A DNA stretch of 64,000 nucleotides from Doryteuthis pealeii (lineage: Eukaryota; Mollusca; Cephalopoda; Myopsida; Loliginidae), in assembly GCA_023376005.1 (NCBI GenBank), contig CM042160.1, positions 81,897,402 through 81,961,401 of the forward strand, read 5' to 3'. Position 1 is the first letter of the stretch; each line of letters opens with the position of its first letter. Made by a program: the position numbers and the translations under genes. The notes beneath the pieces are model-generated. The model made no database searches, had not been told where the DNA came from, and saw only the letters and a program-made list of their open reading frames with translations. Positions 31,976 through 43,438 of the stretch are shown here, piece by piece.

Positions 31976-32474
31976 CTAATGATATACAGGTGTTAATAAA
32001 CTCCTTGTACAAATTTATTTAGGTACAAATGCAGAATAGAGCGCAAGAGATAATATCATTAGAATCACATTTTATGTATAAATAGCATTGTATGATGGAA
32101 ACTCCTGAAGTATCTAAACCCTAACACTTTCCCTAGTGTCTCAAGGTTTTAGGTATTTCCATGAAATATGTAATCTAATGATAAGATCTCTTGCGCGCTA
32201 TTCTGCATTAGTAACTTTATCTATTTAGGAAACTCCTGAAGTAGCCTAACCCTAACATTGCCCTAGCGTATCAAAAGTTTCAAGTATTCCGTTGAGATGT
32301 ATTACTTTATATACGTAATCTAATGATAATATCTCTTGCTCAGGGCCACCCTAACACTAACCCTGACCTTAGTGTCTCAAAAGTTTTGGATATTTCTGTG
32401 AAATGTAATGAAATTTAATACTTTTCATAATCAAATGATATTATCTCTTGCACGCTATTTTGCATTTGTACCTT

Positions 32475-33310
32475 TTTTTTATTTAGGAAAAAAATTAAAA
32501 ATTGTATTTGTAGAGAAATTCCTTTTAATTTTAGAATGAAATAATTAGCCGAGATTCTGACAAGAGTTTAACGTCATACCCAGGACAATAAGACCATCGG
32601 TCACTGCCTTCTTGCACATATATGATAAAAATGGTTAGAGGTTGGTTTGGTTGTTTTATGACATATCAAACCTTTTTGGGGTTAGTGAATGCTGAATCAA
32701 GTCATTTTGATAAACAAAGGACTCAAGCAACAGCAGGTACTGTAAACAACCTAAGTAGTCACCCAATTAAATATTGAACAGGCTTATCATTGCTTAACTT
32801 TGGTGATCTCATGGGATCTAGTAATATTTCTTTCCTTTATATCATATTTTATACAGATATTTGCTTGTTTTGTTTTACGGCATATCAACCTTTTTGGGGT
32901 CATTTAATGCTGAATCAAGTCATTTTGATTGCTTAAGTGGTCACCCAAATAAATATTGAACAGGCTCATCACTGCTTAACTTTGGTGATCTCATGGGATC
33001 TAGTAATATTTCTTTCCTTTCTATCATATTTTATACAGATATTTGTTGTTTTGTTTTATGGCATATCAACCTTTTTTTATTTAGGAAAAAAATTAAAGAA
33101 TTGTATTTGTAGAGAAATTCCTTCTAATTTTAGAATGAAATAATTAACAGAGTTTCTGACATGAATTTAACGTCATTCCCAGGACAATAAGACCATCGGC
33201 CACTGCCTTCTTGCACATATATGATAAAAAGGGTTAGAGGTTTGCCATAAGGGTAATACGGTTAGGACAATCATTTAGGTGCTAGGGCTTGATGTGACCA
33301 ACCAAGTTTT
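32475..33310 (-). repeat. 593-bp tandem duplication with two SINE-F copies
   Basis: The block 'ttttttatttaggaaaaaaa' to 'atatgataaaaa' occurs at 32475-32645 and 33068-33240. It includes a SINE-C scrap ('cccaggacaataagaccatc'). Between them are two minus-strand SINE-F copies (about 32660-32825 and 32868-33005). Their 5S-derived part reads, on the minus strand, 'gatcaccaaagttaagcaat' and 'taattgggtgacta'. The tail hairpin is 'ggcatatcaacctttttggg'...'aatgctga'. Confidence 0.7.
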
Positions 33311-33366
33311 CCCAAGTCCATCAAATGATAAACGGTTTAAAACTTTTGGAATATTCTTATTAGACT

Positions 33367-33720
33367 GTGTGATGCCGGGAGTCACAGAATTTGACCCTAA
33401 AAGCTCACCGGAAGAAGAAAAACTGTTTAGTCATGGACGTAGCCGGCCTAGCTAAGAAGAGGAAGGCTGATACTACACTCGTTGCTTTACCCACGTACGC
33501 CAAACGTATCGAGACAGGTGACGTCACGAGTTGGAAGGAAGGGAAAGCGATTCCTGGTAGTCAGTTTCAGCAGTATATACCAGAGGGCCGGTCAGTGAAC
33601 ATCTCGTCGGGGAGGGAAGACGAAGAATGTCTCCCAAGAAGAAAGTTATCACAATTGAAAATGCAGATAGAACTAATACCGGAATAATCATTATCACGGA
33701 AAACGAATCACCATAAAACA
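33367..33720 (+). other. CpG-rich block, possible exon or LINE 5' end
   Basis: Markedly richer in G, C and CpG than its surroundings. A 98-codon frame (33391-33687) includes MDVAGLAKKRKADTTLVALP. An overlapping small frame from 33631 starts MSPKKKVITIENADRTNTG and stops at 33720. I recognise neither. Basic KKRK and PKKK motifs could be nuclear-localisation-like. It could be a mobile-element 5' region or a first exon. Confidence 0.35.
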
Positions 33721-34252
33721 AAGATAAATGCAAAGTCCTTTCATTATGAACCTTTCTAAATTGATTTTGAAGAAGAAATTCACCAAAATGACATTATAAA
33801 CTCTAGCCTGTCGGCGTTCGTATTATGATTCCCAAAGACTATAACCTTGAATTAAATGTTCTGTTTTAAAATAATACTGTGTTGTATTGTTCTTTGCCAA
33901 GTTTTTTTGCATGTGCACCTTTCATTTTCTTTGGTTTCTCTGATGGAAAGCACTGTATAGCGTTGAGCGATAGGCGTATGTAACACAAGTCTGAAAATGA
34001 ACATAATAGTGATTGGAAATTGAACTCACTCACTAAGATGTCAGAGTCTACAACAGAAGCCATTACATCACATAGACTCTCTCTCTCTCTAATTCAGTTA
34101 AGAGTCAGACTTGAAACTATAATAGGATCAACACAAATACATCTTTTTAATATAGTATCAACACAACATATTTTTTATACTAAACTATGATATTTTCAAA
34201 TTATATGTAAAATAAATTATATAATTCTTAATATCATCAAATTATATATAAA

Positions 34253-34500
34253 ATGTGGCTGCAGGTTCTCCATAGAGGAGTGTTCATGTCTGAAGTCACC
34301 CTGACACAACGCCATGAAGCTAAGAGGTCCAGAAGAAAGCAGCGGCAACAAAGCACTGGCACATCAACATCTTCAGGGACAGCCTTCGCATATGACATAT
34401 GTGGTCGAGAATGTTTTTTCAAACATTGGACTTCACAGTCACAGAAGGCGCTGTAACTTCAGGGGCACAAAATCTATATTAGTCTTCCAAGACTGAAATG
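34253..34500 (+). pseudogene. LINE reverse-transcriptase C-terminal zinc-finger fragment
   Basis: The frame reads LHRGVFMSEV...QRHEAKRSRRKQRQQ, a basic linker, then YDICGRECF. An extra T in the run at about 34414 shifts frame. The next frame continues NIGLHSHRRRC. Together this is one C2H2 finger (C-x2-C...H-x3/4) at the very C-terminus, as in animal LINE endonuclease-reverse transcriptases. The catalytic part is absent. It is followed by a probable 3' UTR duplicated in tandem. Confidence 0.7.
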
Positions 34501-34882
34501 CCAATATGTAAAATAAACTATATTTATACTAAACTTTAATATTATCATCACAAATACATTCTTTTATATCTTTTATATAGTATGAATGCAACATATTTTT
34601 TTTTTATACTAAAGGAAAGTGAAAATATTAATATTTGTATTTGTAGAGAAATTCTTTCTAATTTTAGAATAAAATAATTACCCTGACTGTAATGCTAATA
34701 ATATGTAAAATAAATTATATTTATACTAAACTATAATATTATCATCCCAAATACATTTTTTTATATCTTTTATATAGTATCAACATTTAACACATTTTTT
34801 ATACTAAAGGAAAGTGAAAATATTAATATATTGTATTTGTAGAGAAATTCTTTCTAATTTTAGAATAAAATAATTAACCGAG
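34500..34882 (+). repeat. tandem duplication of about 190 bp (LINE 3' UTR-like)
   Basis: Two units (about 34500-34685 and 34690-34882) each run from 'atatgtaaaataaa' to 'ttagaataaaataatta'. The last 45 bp also occur at 32511 and 33100. Confidence 0.65.
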
Positions 34883-35082
34883 ATTCTGAAAAACAAAAAA
34901 AAAAACGGTTAATGAAATTTTTTTAGTTCATCAGGTCAGATTTATTTAGGATTCCCATGACAGTGAGAATTTTATATCAATCAGAATTTTCTTATTTTGT
35001 AGTTCACCTTATTTTTACGAGTGAGAATACAATGAAATTTTACAAACACACAATAATCACTACCATTGTTGGTTTGCTTTCT

Positions 35083-35200
35083 ATGTTTAATGGTAAATCA
35101 TCCTTTATGGGTTATCTAATGCCAAAGTCATCCATGTTAAAGAAAAACAGTGGTACTATTTATCCCATAGCTGGGGGGATGTGGAGGTGTATACTTTTCT
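35083..35200 (-). mobile_element. SINE-E 3' fragment
   Basis: Minus strand: 'tgggttatctaatgccaaag' tail and 'tttatcccatagctgggg' block. Confidence 0.6.
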
Positions 35201-35716
35201 CCCAATTTAATGCTGAATCAATGTTTTAAAGTGACTAAAGAGAATTATTGTTAATGGATGCCTTTTTTTTACAAGTTCCCAGTCATACCTAATACTTAAA
35301 AATTTAAAAAAAACCTTAAATTAAATGTTTCGACCGTACAACTATCAGGTAAGGTGTAAGAGCATGAACCCTTGCTAGAAACAACAGTTGGAATGTTAAT
35401 TTCATAGTTTTAAGGCGTTCTACAAGAATTTTTAAGGTTTTCTTTACTTGTGTCAAAACAGGTTGATTTGGACGTGTTTTTACAAAATTTAAATGTAGAT
35501 TTTAAAATATCCGAATTTCAGCATAATTTGCAAATTAACAGGCATTAGTAAACCTGTTGAAGTCTTGCTAAAAATCCCAAATTCAATGTATTTTATCAAT
35601 TTTTAATGTTGCTACACATGTTTTTTTAAGAAGATATAAGATATAGATATAATTGGTCATTGACTATTTTATCATTTTCTTTCTTTAAATATAAAAAGTA
35701 AACTAAAGTTATGTAC

Positions 35717-35923
35717 CAGCTCGGTATGTTTGTGGTTGTGAATTTTGGGATGTTACAGGACTATGGGAACCTCCTCCTCCTCCTCCGCGTGCACGTGGTT
35801 GTAAGGCAGGTGGTAGTTTAGGTGATGGTGGTAGTTTGGGTGATTGTGGTAGTCGAACATCCTGTACACAAAGATAAGAAAAATCCTGCTCCAAACCTTG
35901 GTTTGCCATCTTGGTCCCTCAAT
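35717..35923 (-). CDS. candidate host-gene exon (first coding exon)
   Basis: On the minus strand a 20-nt pyrimidine tract ends in 'tttctttag', a strong splice acceptor. The exon opens 'attgagggaccaagATGG', with A at -3 and G at +4 and an in-frame stop just upstream, so the ATG is a plausible start. The frame begins MANQGLEQDFSYLCVQDV, then a proline/lysine repeat (PSPKLPP), a GGGGGG run and a Ser/Gln-rich stretch. It can splice at CTG|GTACAT (35717) after about 64 codons, or stop three codons later. I do not recognise the protein. Codon content is far from the surrounding AT-rich DNA, but low-complexity coding makes this uncertain. Confidence 0.45.
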
Positions 35924-35982
35924 CTAAAGAAAAAGAGAACAAAAATATATATTTAGATAGATAGATAGATAGATAGATAGAT

Positions 35983-36290
35983 ATACAAGGTGTGTCATAA
36001 AAGTATAGAGATTGAAGCTGTATTTACCAAGATAGAAATGGAATGTTAATTTTTTAAGAATACAAGGTGTGTCAAAATGTAGACTTTAAAGCTGTATTTA
36101 CCAAGATAGAAATGAACAATGAATGGAATGTTATTTTTTTAAGAATACAAGGTGTGTCAAAATGTAGACTTTAAAGCTGTATTTACCAAGATAGAAATGA
36201 AGAATGAATGCAACATGATTTTTTGAGAATACAAGGTGTGTCAAAAAGTACTGAAAATCTTGATACTTTTTTGTCACACTTTGTCCAATG
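35983..36290 (+). mobile_element. mariner-like MITE, 3-4 tandem units
   Basis: ACAAGGTGTGTCA termini at 35984, 36062, 36147 and 36232 are separated by the same 'agctgtatttaccaagatag' spacer, giving units of about 80-95 bp. A final inverted terminus is near 36275. Confidence 0.7.
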
Positions 36291-36535
36291 CATTTTCATA
36301 GCAAAATCGTTTTCCAATGCATTTTCATAGTAAAAATCATTGTCCAATGCATTTTATAGTAAAAATCATTGTCCAATGCATTTATAGTAAAAATCATTGT
36401 CCCAGTAAAACATTGTCCAATGCATTTTATAGTAAAAATTAAAAATCACGCAAAAATCATTTTGCAATATAGCAAAAATCATTTTGCAATGCTTTTTTAT
36501 AGTAAAAATCATTTCCAATGTATTTTATACTAAAA
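36283..36535 (+). repeat. minisatellite, about 30-bp unit
   Basis: Eight to nine copies of a unit near 'tccaatgcattttatagta' plus 'aaaatcattg', shortening and diverging to the right. Confidence 0.85.
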
Positions 36536-36539
36536 TTTC

Positions 36540-37040
36540 TCTTAATTCATCATGTCTAAAAAAATATTAAATGATAATTGAATTGAACTAGTTACCTGAT
36601 GACAGAGGAAGGTTGACAGATACTTGAAACCAAAGAGATAAAATAAATAAATGAATAACAATATTATATGACCCATAAAGGTTTTGATTTGCCAGGAAAC
36701 GAATTTCAAGTTTCAGCAGTCTTTATGTTTTTTTTGTTTTTTTTTTTTTGGGGGGGGGTATTTTTTTCTTCTTTTTTTACACTGTGATAAGCATGAAAGG
36801 AGGAAACTCTTTCCTCTGGTTTGTCAGTTAATCTCTCACTTCTTAATTCAATAGAAAAAAAGGATCACGTTGCAAAGCTACAAAATCCAACAGAAGGGAA
36901 ACAACACAAAACAAAACAAACAAAAAAAGACCAATAAAGAAACAAACAAATGACAGGAGGGCAAACAAGATATCCATTTTCAAATTTATCACTCAGTCAG
37001 AAAGTTTCTTATTCAAAAAGGACAGAAAAGAAATCTATTC
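36540..37040. other. spacer, no gene seen
   Basis: G- and T-runs near 36730-36770. Nothing assignable. Confidence 0.5.
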
Positions 37041-37185
37041 ATTCAATTGTTGAACCACTTGGACTTTTAAGGAAGAAATAGCTAGATCAATGGTTCCCAA
37101 CCTTTTTTTACCTATTGACCCCCTTTTAATCCTATTTTACTCTGGTGCCAACCCCCTATCATAGCCATTTGTTGTTTAAAAATCC

Positions 37186-37758
37186 GGTAATTTATGAGGA
37201 AGTGCGTCCCGGTCTCCTGCCTCAGAAGTGACTATTAAAATAACGTCCCCAGATATGTCGTCTCAGATTTTCTTTTATTCATGTTTGTTTAATGTCTTGT
37301 TTTTACTTTAAATAAACAAGAATTACGACAAAAATCTATCTATATTATTTTGTTTATCTATCAATACTATCTATATTATTTTTGTTTATCTATCTATCTC
37401 AGTCTATACAAAACTATATATCGATCTTCATATCTAAACAAGAATTACGACAAATTACGATAAATGAACAAGAATTACAACAAATTTCTATAAATGAACA
37501 AGAATTACAACAAATTTCTATTAATGAACAAGAATTACAACAAATTTCTATAAATGAACAAGAATTACGACAAATTACAATAAATAAATAAGAATTACGC
37601 CAAAAAAGAGAAGCCCCCCTCCTCTAAAATACATTTAACGCCCTAAGTTGGTTGTTTTCTTTCAAGTAACACCGATATAGCTGGGGACATTATTTTAATA
37701 GTCACCGGGTAGCAATTTCTGAGGCAGGTGACCGGGACGCACTTCCTCATAAATTACC
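37186..37758. mobile_element. long-TIR element P nested in the hAT element
   Basis: Ends GGTAATTTATGAGGAAGTGC and its inverse CACTTCCTCATAAATTACC, with a perfect 8-bp TSD aaaaatcc (37178-37185 and 37759-37766). TIRs exceed 100 bp, the left one having small deletions. The interior is a 30-bp minisatellite and (TCTA)n. An 8-bp TSD fits hAT or Merlin; I cannot choose. A truncated copy is at 25.9 kb. Confidence 0.85.
37436..37592 (+). repeat. 30-bp minisatellite inside element P
   Basis: Five units of 'caagaattacaacaaatttc'+'tataaatgaa'. 30 being a multiple of 3 keeps a frame open (QELQQISINE repeats), which explains the 69-codon reading frame here. Confidence 0.9.
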
Positions 37759-37866
37759 AAAAATCCCATTGTATTTTTATAGTTAAATACATTTTACTTG
37801 CCTGGGTCCCAAAAAATGTTTATATGGTCCTCGGGGGTCCATATGGACCCCGGTTGAGAACCACTG

Positions 37867-38055
37867 AGCTGGATGGAAATAACACAACGATGCTATGTGC
37901 TGTTTTGAACAAATCCTAGAAGCAGCACCCTACAAAACTGCAGTTGTATGGACACTTACCTCCTATCTCACAAACCATCCAAATAAAATGAAAAAGACAC
38001 ACTGGACAGTGCTGGAGAATTAAGGATGAACTCATAAGCGACATTCAACTTATTT
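37867..38055 (+). pseudogene. LINE reverse-transcriptase C-terminal fragment
   Basis: Read continuously: LDGNNTTMLCAVLNKS, stop (TGG to TAG), KQHPTKLQLYGHLPPISQ, TIQIK, stop, KRHTGQCWRIKDELISDI. This is the same post-RT segment as at 22.97 kb but without its deletion. At least two stops. The hAT element was inserted at the L-D codons; a few LINE bases remain at about 37060-37087. Confidence 0.8.
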
Positions 38056-38245
38056 GGCTTGTTTGGAAATGGGAATATATATATATATATAAGTGTTGTT
38101 ATGGGTCTAGTGGGAGAAAAATATTTCATAAAAAAGTAGGTCTGCAAAATGGAATATGTTTTTTTTAAATTATTATTTTACATTTACAACACATGTTTCA
38201 GATCTTCTGATATCTTCTTCAGGCCTTAATTAACCATATTCTGTT

Positions 38246-38246
<1 letters not shown>

Positions 38247-38291
<45 letters not shown>

Positions 38292-38419
38292 AAGAGAAAT
38301 GGAAGTGAATCCGACGGTATGTAGTATAGCGAGAAATTTGAAAAAAAAACACAGGTTTAAACTTACCACTCATTTTATTTAAAACCTATGTTTTTTCAAA
38401 TTTCTCACTTATACTACAT

Positions 38420-38454
<35 letters not shown>
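38247..38454. repeat. fold-back element between (TA)n runs, about 45-bp arms
   Basis: (TA)n/(GT)n at 38249-38291. Inverted arms at 38321-38368 and 38372-38417 ('gtagtata...gagaaatttgaaaaa'), then (TA)n at 38418-38454. Just upstream, the minus strand at 38197-38216 reads CCTGAAGAAGATATCAGAAG and then ATCTGAAACATGTG. Confidence 0.8.
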
Positions 38455-38457
<3 letters not shown>

Positions 38458-38655
38458 GTAGATAGAAGGAAAGTGTGCAAGAAAATGAACAACTCAAAAC
38501 AAGTCAAAGGATGAAACCATTTTGTCCGAATTTACGCGGACACTTCAGTCAGAGTGACTTTATTAAAGCAAAGCATACGTTTAAGTACAGGTGAATTTGG
38601 TGGTGGTGGGAGTAGCAGTAGCGGCGCCAGGGAGGTCAAAGTGGCGAGTATACAT

Positions 38656-38656
38656 A

Positions 38657-38708
<52 letters not shown>

Positions 38709-38713
38709 CACAT
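38656..38713. repeat. (TA)n with (CA)n ends
   Basis: Compound TA/CA microsatellite. The overlapping small frames are repeat translations. Confidence 0.95.
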
Positions 38714-39169
38714 CTAACCCCTCCCTTACTGTTTGGTCGGAGTGTAAAGAAAAATTTAATTTGTAAAATCTGTGTTTTAGCAGGTGTGTGTTCCTGTGCA
38801 GTAGGTATTAAATTTTAAGGTCTTGAAATTTTTATAGTTGCCTATTTGTTTATATTAATAGCCAAACCCCTTCTTCTGATGTTGTTTGTTAGATTTTTTT
38901 TATATTTGATAGGTCATGTGTGTGTGTGTTTGTAATTTTCTTTTTTTTATGAATTTGTGTTTGTTTGTGGTTTACTTCTGTTCTAATGTTTTGTGTGTGT
39001 GTCTGTGTTCATGTATATGTGTAAGTATATTCATAGTTGTGTGTTGGCTATATACACAAAAAAATAAAATTGATGTGTATTTTTTAAATTACATAGTTTG
39101 CATATATATAAGACTTTTTTCTTTCCCCTCTTCATAACCAAAAGGATCTTGGTTTGATTGTAATGGTTT

Positions 39170-39975
39170 CAATAGCAAAAATGATAGCAGCACTTCCAGA
39201 TTAAATGGTTAATTCCGATGGGGGGAGTCCCCCCCCCTCCCCCCGAAGTGACTTGTTTGTTTTTCCTGCAATTTCACAATTGAAGAAAAATGGATCAACT
39301 AAAAAAAGAAAAGTCCATTCTAAAAAGTAACAACAAAAAATTTTTTTTTAAATAGTGAGGAGAAATTATCAGGATGAAGATAAAACACCAAGATGCAAGA
39401 GAAAGGAGAAGTTCCCTCAGATTTGAGTTGCTATGGAGAAATATTTTCAGCACTTTTAGGACAGGGAGGTGGATACGGATGTAGTAAGTTAAAATTAAGG
39501 TTGATGGGAGTGACAAAAAAGCATTAGCCACACACACATTTCCTATGATTTGAAACTCTTCCTGGTTGAGGAGTCTCATGAGAAAGAAAGAAAGATAACA
39601 AGAGAGTCCCAAAAGATAACAGAAATTACTGGAATTTCTTTAACTTCAAAAGATAAGTATTGGTATAATTTAAGTCGGGAGTGGGGGGTAAGGATGGTCC
39701 AGCTTTAATCTAACAGAATTTGGGGGAGCTTAAAAAAATCAACAGAATTTGACAGAAGTTGAAATACAGGCTGTTTAAAAATAAATAAATAAAAAATTGA
39801 TGGGATTGAGGCCCCCCCCCCAAATCAATTTTTTATTTATTTATTTAAAATACAGGGTGCTTAAAAAATTTTAATTTTAACAATTTGAGAGAAGTTGAAA
39901 TACAGTAATTTAGTAGTGAGAAATTGAATTCATGATACTAGGGCGAGTCAAAATTTCTGCAATTTATGGCATGTA
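39170..39975. other. spacer with short inverted repeat
   Basis: At about 39780-39850 'ataaataaataaaaaattga' is followed by its inverse after a C-run. No gene. Confidence 0.5.
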
Positions 39976-39977
39976 TA

Positions 39978-40371
39978 TCTATTAATAATGGAGATTCGCT
40001 TCCGGTTTTTGTCTCTAACAAAAATTACGTCACTGCTTACGTCACATTACCCAAAATCATCATAACATAGGATAAATACACTCAAAATTTGAACCTGCGA
40101 CATTAGACAGTCCTCATTTTTTTTTAAAACAAGTTTTAATAAATACATGACTGGTATTATATATCTATATATAGTTTGTTTTATTTTAATACATATTTAA
40201 AGTTTACATTTCAAATTGTTTTATTTCTTAATCCTTTAATGAATTTGATGATTTTATTTACTTGGGGTACAAACTCGCTGACATTGAATTTTTTAACTCT
40301 CACCCCTCAGGCACTATGTTTCAAAAATCTAGTTTTACATCGCCCAGAGGGTGTTTTTTATTTTGTACTAG
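39978..40371 (+). mobile_element. non-autonomous Helitron, group 1 (394 bp)
   Basis: 5' TCTATTAATAATGGAGATTC after A. The 3' hairpin 'cgcccagagggtg' is followed by 'ttttttattttgtaCTAG' and T. It is the uninterrupted counterpart of the 17.7-kb copy and shows the intact LTR target 'cactgcttacgtcac'. No protein-coding frame. Confidence 0.9.
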
Positions 40372-40440
40372 TTATTTATTAAGAATAACAAGTGTTGGTT
40401 TAAGTCAGTTGATAAAAAAGCATCCACCTTTGAATTTGTA

Positions 40441-40562
40441 CAATAAAGCTCCACCTCAAATGCAAAAACAATCTCCCTGGTCTTGTGTTTGTGAAAAGGG
40501 GACAGACTCCCTCACTATCCGACTGATTCTGACAATAGGCCACTGCACTGACTTTGCTTATT
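40441..40562 (+). mobile_element. SINE-A 3' fragment
   Basis: 'aaagctccacctcaaatgca' to 'ttctgacaataggccactgc', diverged from the family. Confidence 0.65.
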
Positions 40563-40896
40563 AAGAATAAGATATGAAAGTTTTCAAATATTCAAGTCAA
40601 ATACCGAGCAGGTCCACCAATTTTGAGAGAAAAAATATCAGCAAGTGATTTTAAGTTTTATCCAATTTGTCATGAAATTAGGAAAAAGTGAGAATAAAGA
40701 AGAAGATTATCTTACAAGAAATTAAAGGGTTAAAATTAGGTCAGTTTTGTTTTGTTTTGTTGTTGTTTATTTTTAGTGACACTTCCTTAGTTGATTATGG
40801 GATGATATTTCATAAAACTGACAGATTGACTCAATGATTGATTTGCATAATACAAGACTGACATAGCTTGGTAGAAGTTCATTTCCCCCCCAAACA

Positions 40897-40927
<31 letters not shown>

Positions 40928-41120
40928 AGATTTTTGGATGTTTGTTTATTTTAGAAGCATTGTTGAATAAAGTATATATTATAATTTATATTTTTGCTTG
41001 AAGGCAATTACAATGCGTATATCGAGTAAAATTCGATAATTATAGAAGATAATAATGACAAGTGAATTTCGGTAAAAAATTATTCTGTTTGTAGAACATC
41101 GTACAGACTGTTTCAATTAA

Positions 41121-41125
<5 letters not shown>

Positions 41126-41177
<52 letters not shown>

Positions 41178-41302
41178 TGATGCTGATAGCTTTTTAATTT
41201 AATGAGTCCAGGGACCCACAGATTTTATCTGAATGGCTCCCGGGGAAATTTAATGGGTCCCAAACTTAACAAATATTTTCTCAAATTTTTCTTTAAAAAA
41301 CA

Positions 41303-41357
<55 letters not shown>

Positions 41358-41365
41358 TATATATT
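41126..41365. repeat. two (TA)n runs around a 130-bp insert
   Basis: (TA)n at 41127-41173 and (TA)n(CA)n at 41307-41365. Between them lies 'gggacccacagattttatct', distantly like repeat M. Confidence 0.8.
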
Positions 41366-41369
41366 GTAG

Positions 41370-42050
41370 ATACAATGAGAGAAAAGTAAATATTTTATAA
41401 TAAAGAAGGTTCAGAAAAAAAATTATTTTATTGGGTGTGACATGTTTTTGATTGTTTGAAATTCTTTTCAAACTTAAAAAACTATTTTAAACTGTTCAAA
41501 ACATGTCACACACAAAATCAATTTTCAAACACAAAATTCAAACCATTTCACAGACGTTCTTTATTATATAAGTATAAGAATATATTTAATAAAAGAAAAT
41601 ATTCAGAGAATGTATTTATCCATGAATAAATATTTTTACAGACCTTTAAGTGTTTGTTTTTTTTTAAATATATTAATCTTCAGAGTAATATTAACAAGTG
41701 GTGTTATGAAGCTTCATCCAGAAAGTTATTTTCAAATGAAAAAATTGGGAGAAAAAAAATGACAATATCCCTAGTATCTATATATATATATGAGTGCTAT
41801 ATCTATAAGTAACCAGTGCTCAATATGATTGATAGAGCATTCCAATTTAAGTTAAAGGAGTGTGAGCATGAAGTTGATCTGAAGATTGCATAGGGAAAAA
41901 CTGTCAGTAACTAGTCTCAGTTGATTCCTTGTCCATGCTACCTTAACTTAAATATATACACACACACATATCTTATATGTGTGTGTGTGTGTGTGTGAGA
42001 TGCTTTGGACCCAAAGCCATGCCTGAACCCAGTCATCATCTGATGAATCT
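41370..42050. other. spacer with weak inverted repeat
   Basis: A partial inversion 'ggtgtgacatgtttt'...'aaaacatgtcacac' at about 41435-41512. The block at 41820-41940 resembles 21835-21890. No gene. Confidence 0.45.
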
Positions 42051-42081
42051 TATTTGGATCCAATGCTACTGTTAACAGTAG

Positions 42082-42082
<1 letters not shown>

Positions 42083-42175
<93 letters not shown>

Positions 42176-42176
42176 A
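42083..42176. repeat. (GT)n(TA)n(TAGA)n microsatellite
   Basis: About 44 bp GT, 31 bp TA and three TAGATA units, running straight into a SINE-B head. Confidence 0.95.
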
Positions 42177-42590
42177 GCGCGTGGGCTAGTGGTTAGAGTC
42201 GTGGAAAATGGACTCGTCGATTCGAGTTCAATTCCTAGACGAAGCTGTTGGCATTTCACATAGCGCTAATACCCTTGGGAAAGGTATGAATCTATATATT
42301 CTCCCTCCAGTTATGGGTTAAATAGTAGGGCAGACTGGGCTCTTCAGCCTTGGGTAGGTAACCAGTCTAGGAGAGGGATAACTCTGAATTCAAAATTCCT
42401 GGGGTCGGTCGTTGATTGGGTTTGTGGCAACCCTTGATGCACCAATTCTTTCCTATCGACTGTGCCAAAAAGTGTGGATGGTCCAACACAAGCCTTCACC
42501 ACTATAAACAAATCCTGTGTGAGTTGTTCATTGTGTGTGTGAATGCTCATACGTCGAAAATTGACGGGAGAGTCCATCATTATATATATA
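42177..42590 (+). mobile_element. SINE-B, alternative-tail subfamily
   Basis: tRNA-like head and body as in other SINE-B copies up to 'aactctgaattcaaa' (42392). It then has a different 3' region: 'tcggtcgttgattgggtttg', 'gactgtgccaaaaagtgtgg', 'accactataaacaaatcc'. The same switch point and tail occur at 58.2 kb, so it is a genuine subfamily. Confidence 0.85.
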
Positions 42591-42639
42591 TATATAATAT
42601 ATTATATATATATATATAAAAAATTGAATAATTTCTCAA

Positions 42640-43195
42640 CAAAACATCACAAAGGTAAGACACCTATTTATCTTCTCCTATATCTTATATATTAATTATA
42701 TTAATTTAATGTTTCAAAAAGAGTCCAATAAGAATGAAAAGAAATTTTCCATTAGGGATTTCTCTTTAAAATTTCTTTTTTTCTTTTGAGAGAGAAGTCT
42801 TTGGAAAAGATTTTTTCATTCATTTTTTAAAATTTTATTTCATTCATTTTTTCCCATTAATTCTTAACTATATACATAAACACACACACACATACATACA
42901 TACATACACTGCACTTATTTGTCTATAACATTTACCCCTAACTTTAGAATATGAAATTCTAAAGAAAAAAAATATTCTCCTGTATAATATGGACTGACTT
43001 TTTAGAATTTGTAGCAACTAAATTTAACCTATATTAGTTTTCACTAATAGTCCGTGGTATTCTTTAATTTTTTGAGTTGGTCTGATGATTGCCTTTAGCA
43101 TGAAATACAAGAAGACCAGAAGAAACAAGAGTAAAAAAGTAAACAAAGATAGAAACATTTATGGAATATCATGGAATGTCTATTACTTCCTACTA
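42640..43195. other. spacer, no gene seen
   Basis: (CATA)n near 42890. Nothing else recognised. Confidence 0.5.
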
Positions 43196-43203
43196 ATGTT
43201 GTT

Positions 43204-43438
43204 GGAGGCGTGTGGTGTAATGGTTAAAGTCATAGGAAATGGACTCGTCGACCCGAGTTCAAATCCTGGATGAAGCTACAGTTCACATAGTGCTAATACC
43301 CTTGAGAAAGGTATGAATCCAACTACTCTCCCTCCAGCTATGGGTAAATAGTAGGGTAGACTGGGCTCTTTAACTTTGGTTAGGCAACCAGTCTAGGAGA
43401 AGGAAAACTCTGAATTCAAACCTGTTAAACTCCACGGG
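43204..43438 (+). mobile_element. SINE-B copy, tail truncated
   Basis: Head 'ggaggcgtgtggtgtaatgg', B-box-like 'gagttcaaatcctgg', through 'aaacctgttaaactccac'. Confidence 0.9.

Larger units (their letters stand above)
37088..37866. mobile_element. hAT-like element inserted in a LINE fragment
   Basis: Left end CAATGGTTCCCAACCTTTTT and right end ...CCGGTTGAGAACCACTG form the CAGTGGTTCTCAACC-type TIR of hAT elements. They are flanked by AGCTAGAT/AGCTGGAT (37080-37087 and 37867-37874), an 8-bp TSD with one mismatch. It has no transposase, and its interior is occupied by another element (37186-37758). The LINE frame resumes immediately to the right. Confidence 0.85.

Noticed and set aside
37382..37591. 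QELQQISINE repeat protein
   Set aside because: A 30-bp minisatellite inside a transposon; openness follows from a period divisible by three.
39295..39612. 105-codon hydrophobic frame on the minus strand
   Set aside because: AT-rich sequence giving Leu/Phe/Ile; no signal-peptide pattern with splice or start context, no second copy.
42035..42075. CTGATGA string near 42047 as a hammerhead
   Set aside because: No stem II plus GAAAC downstream.
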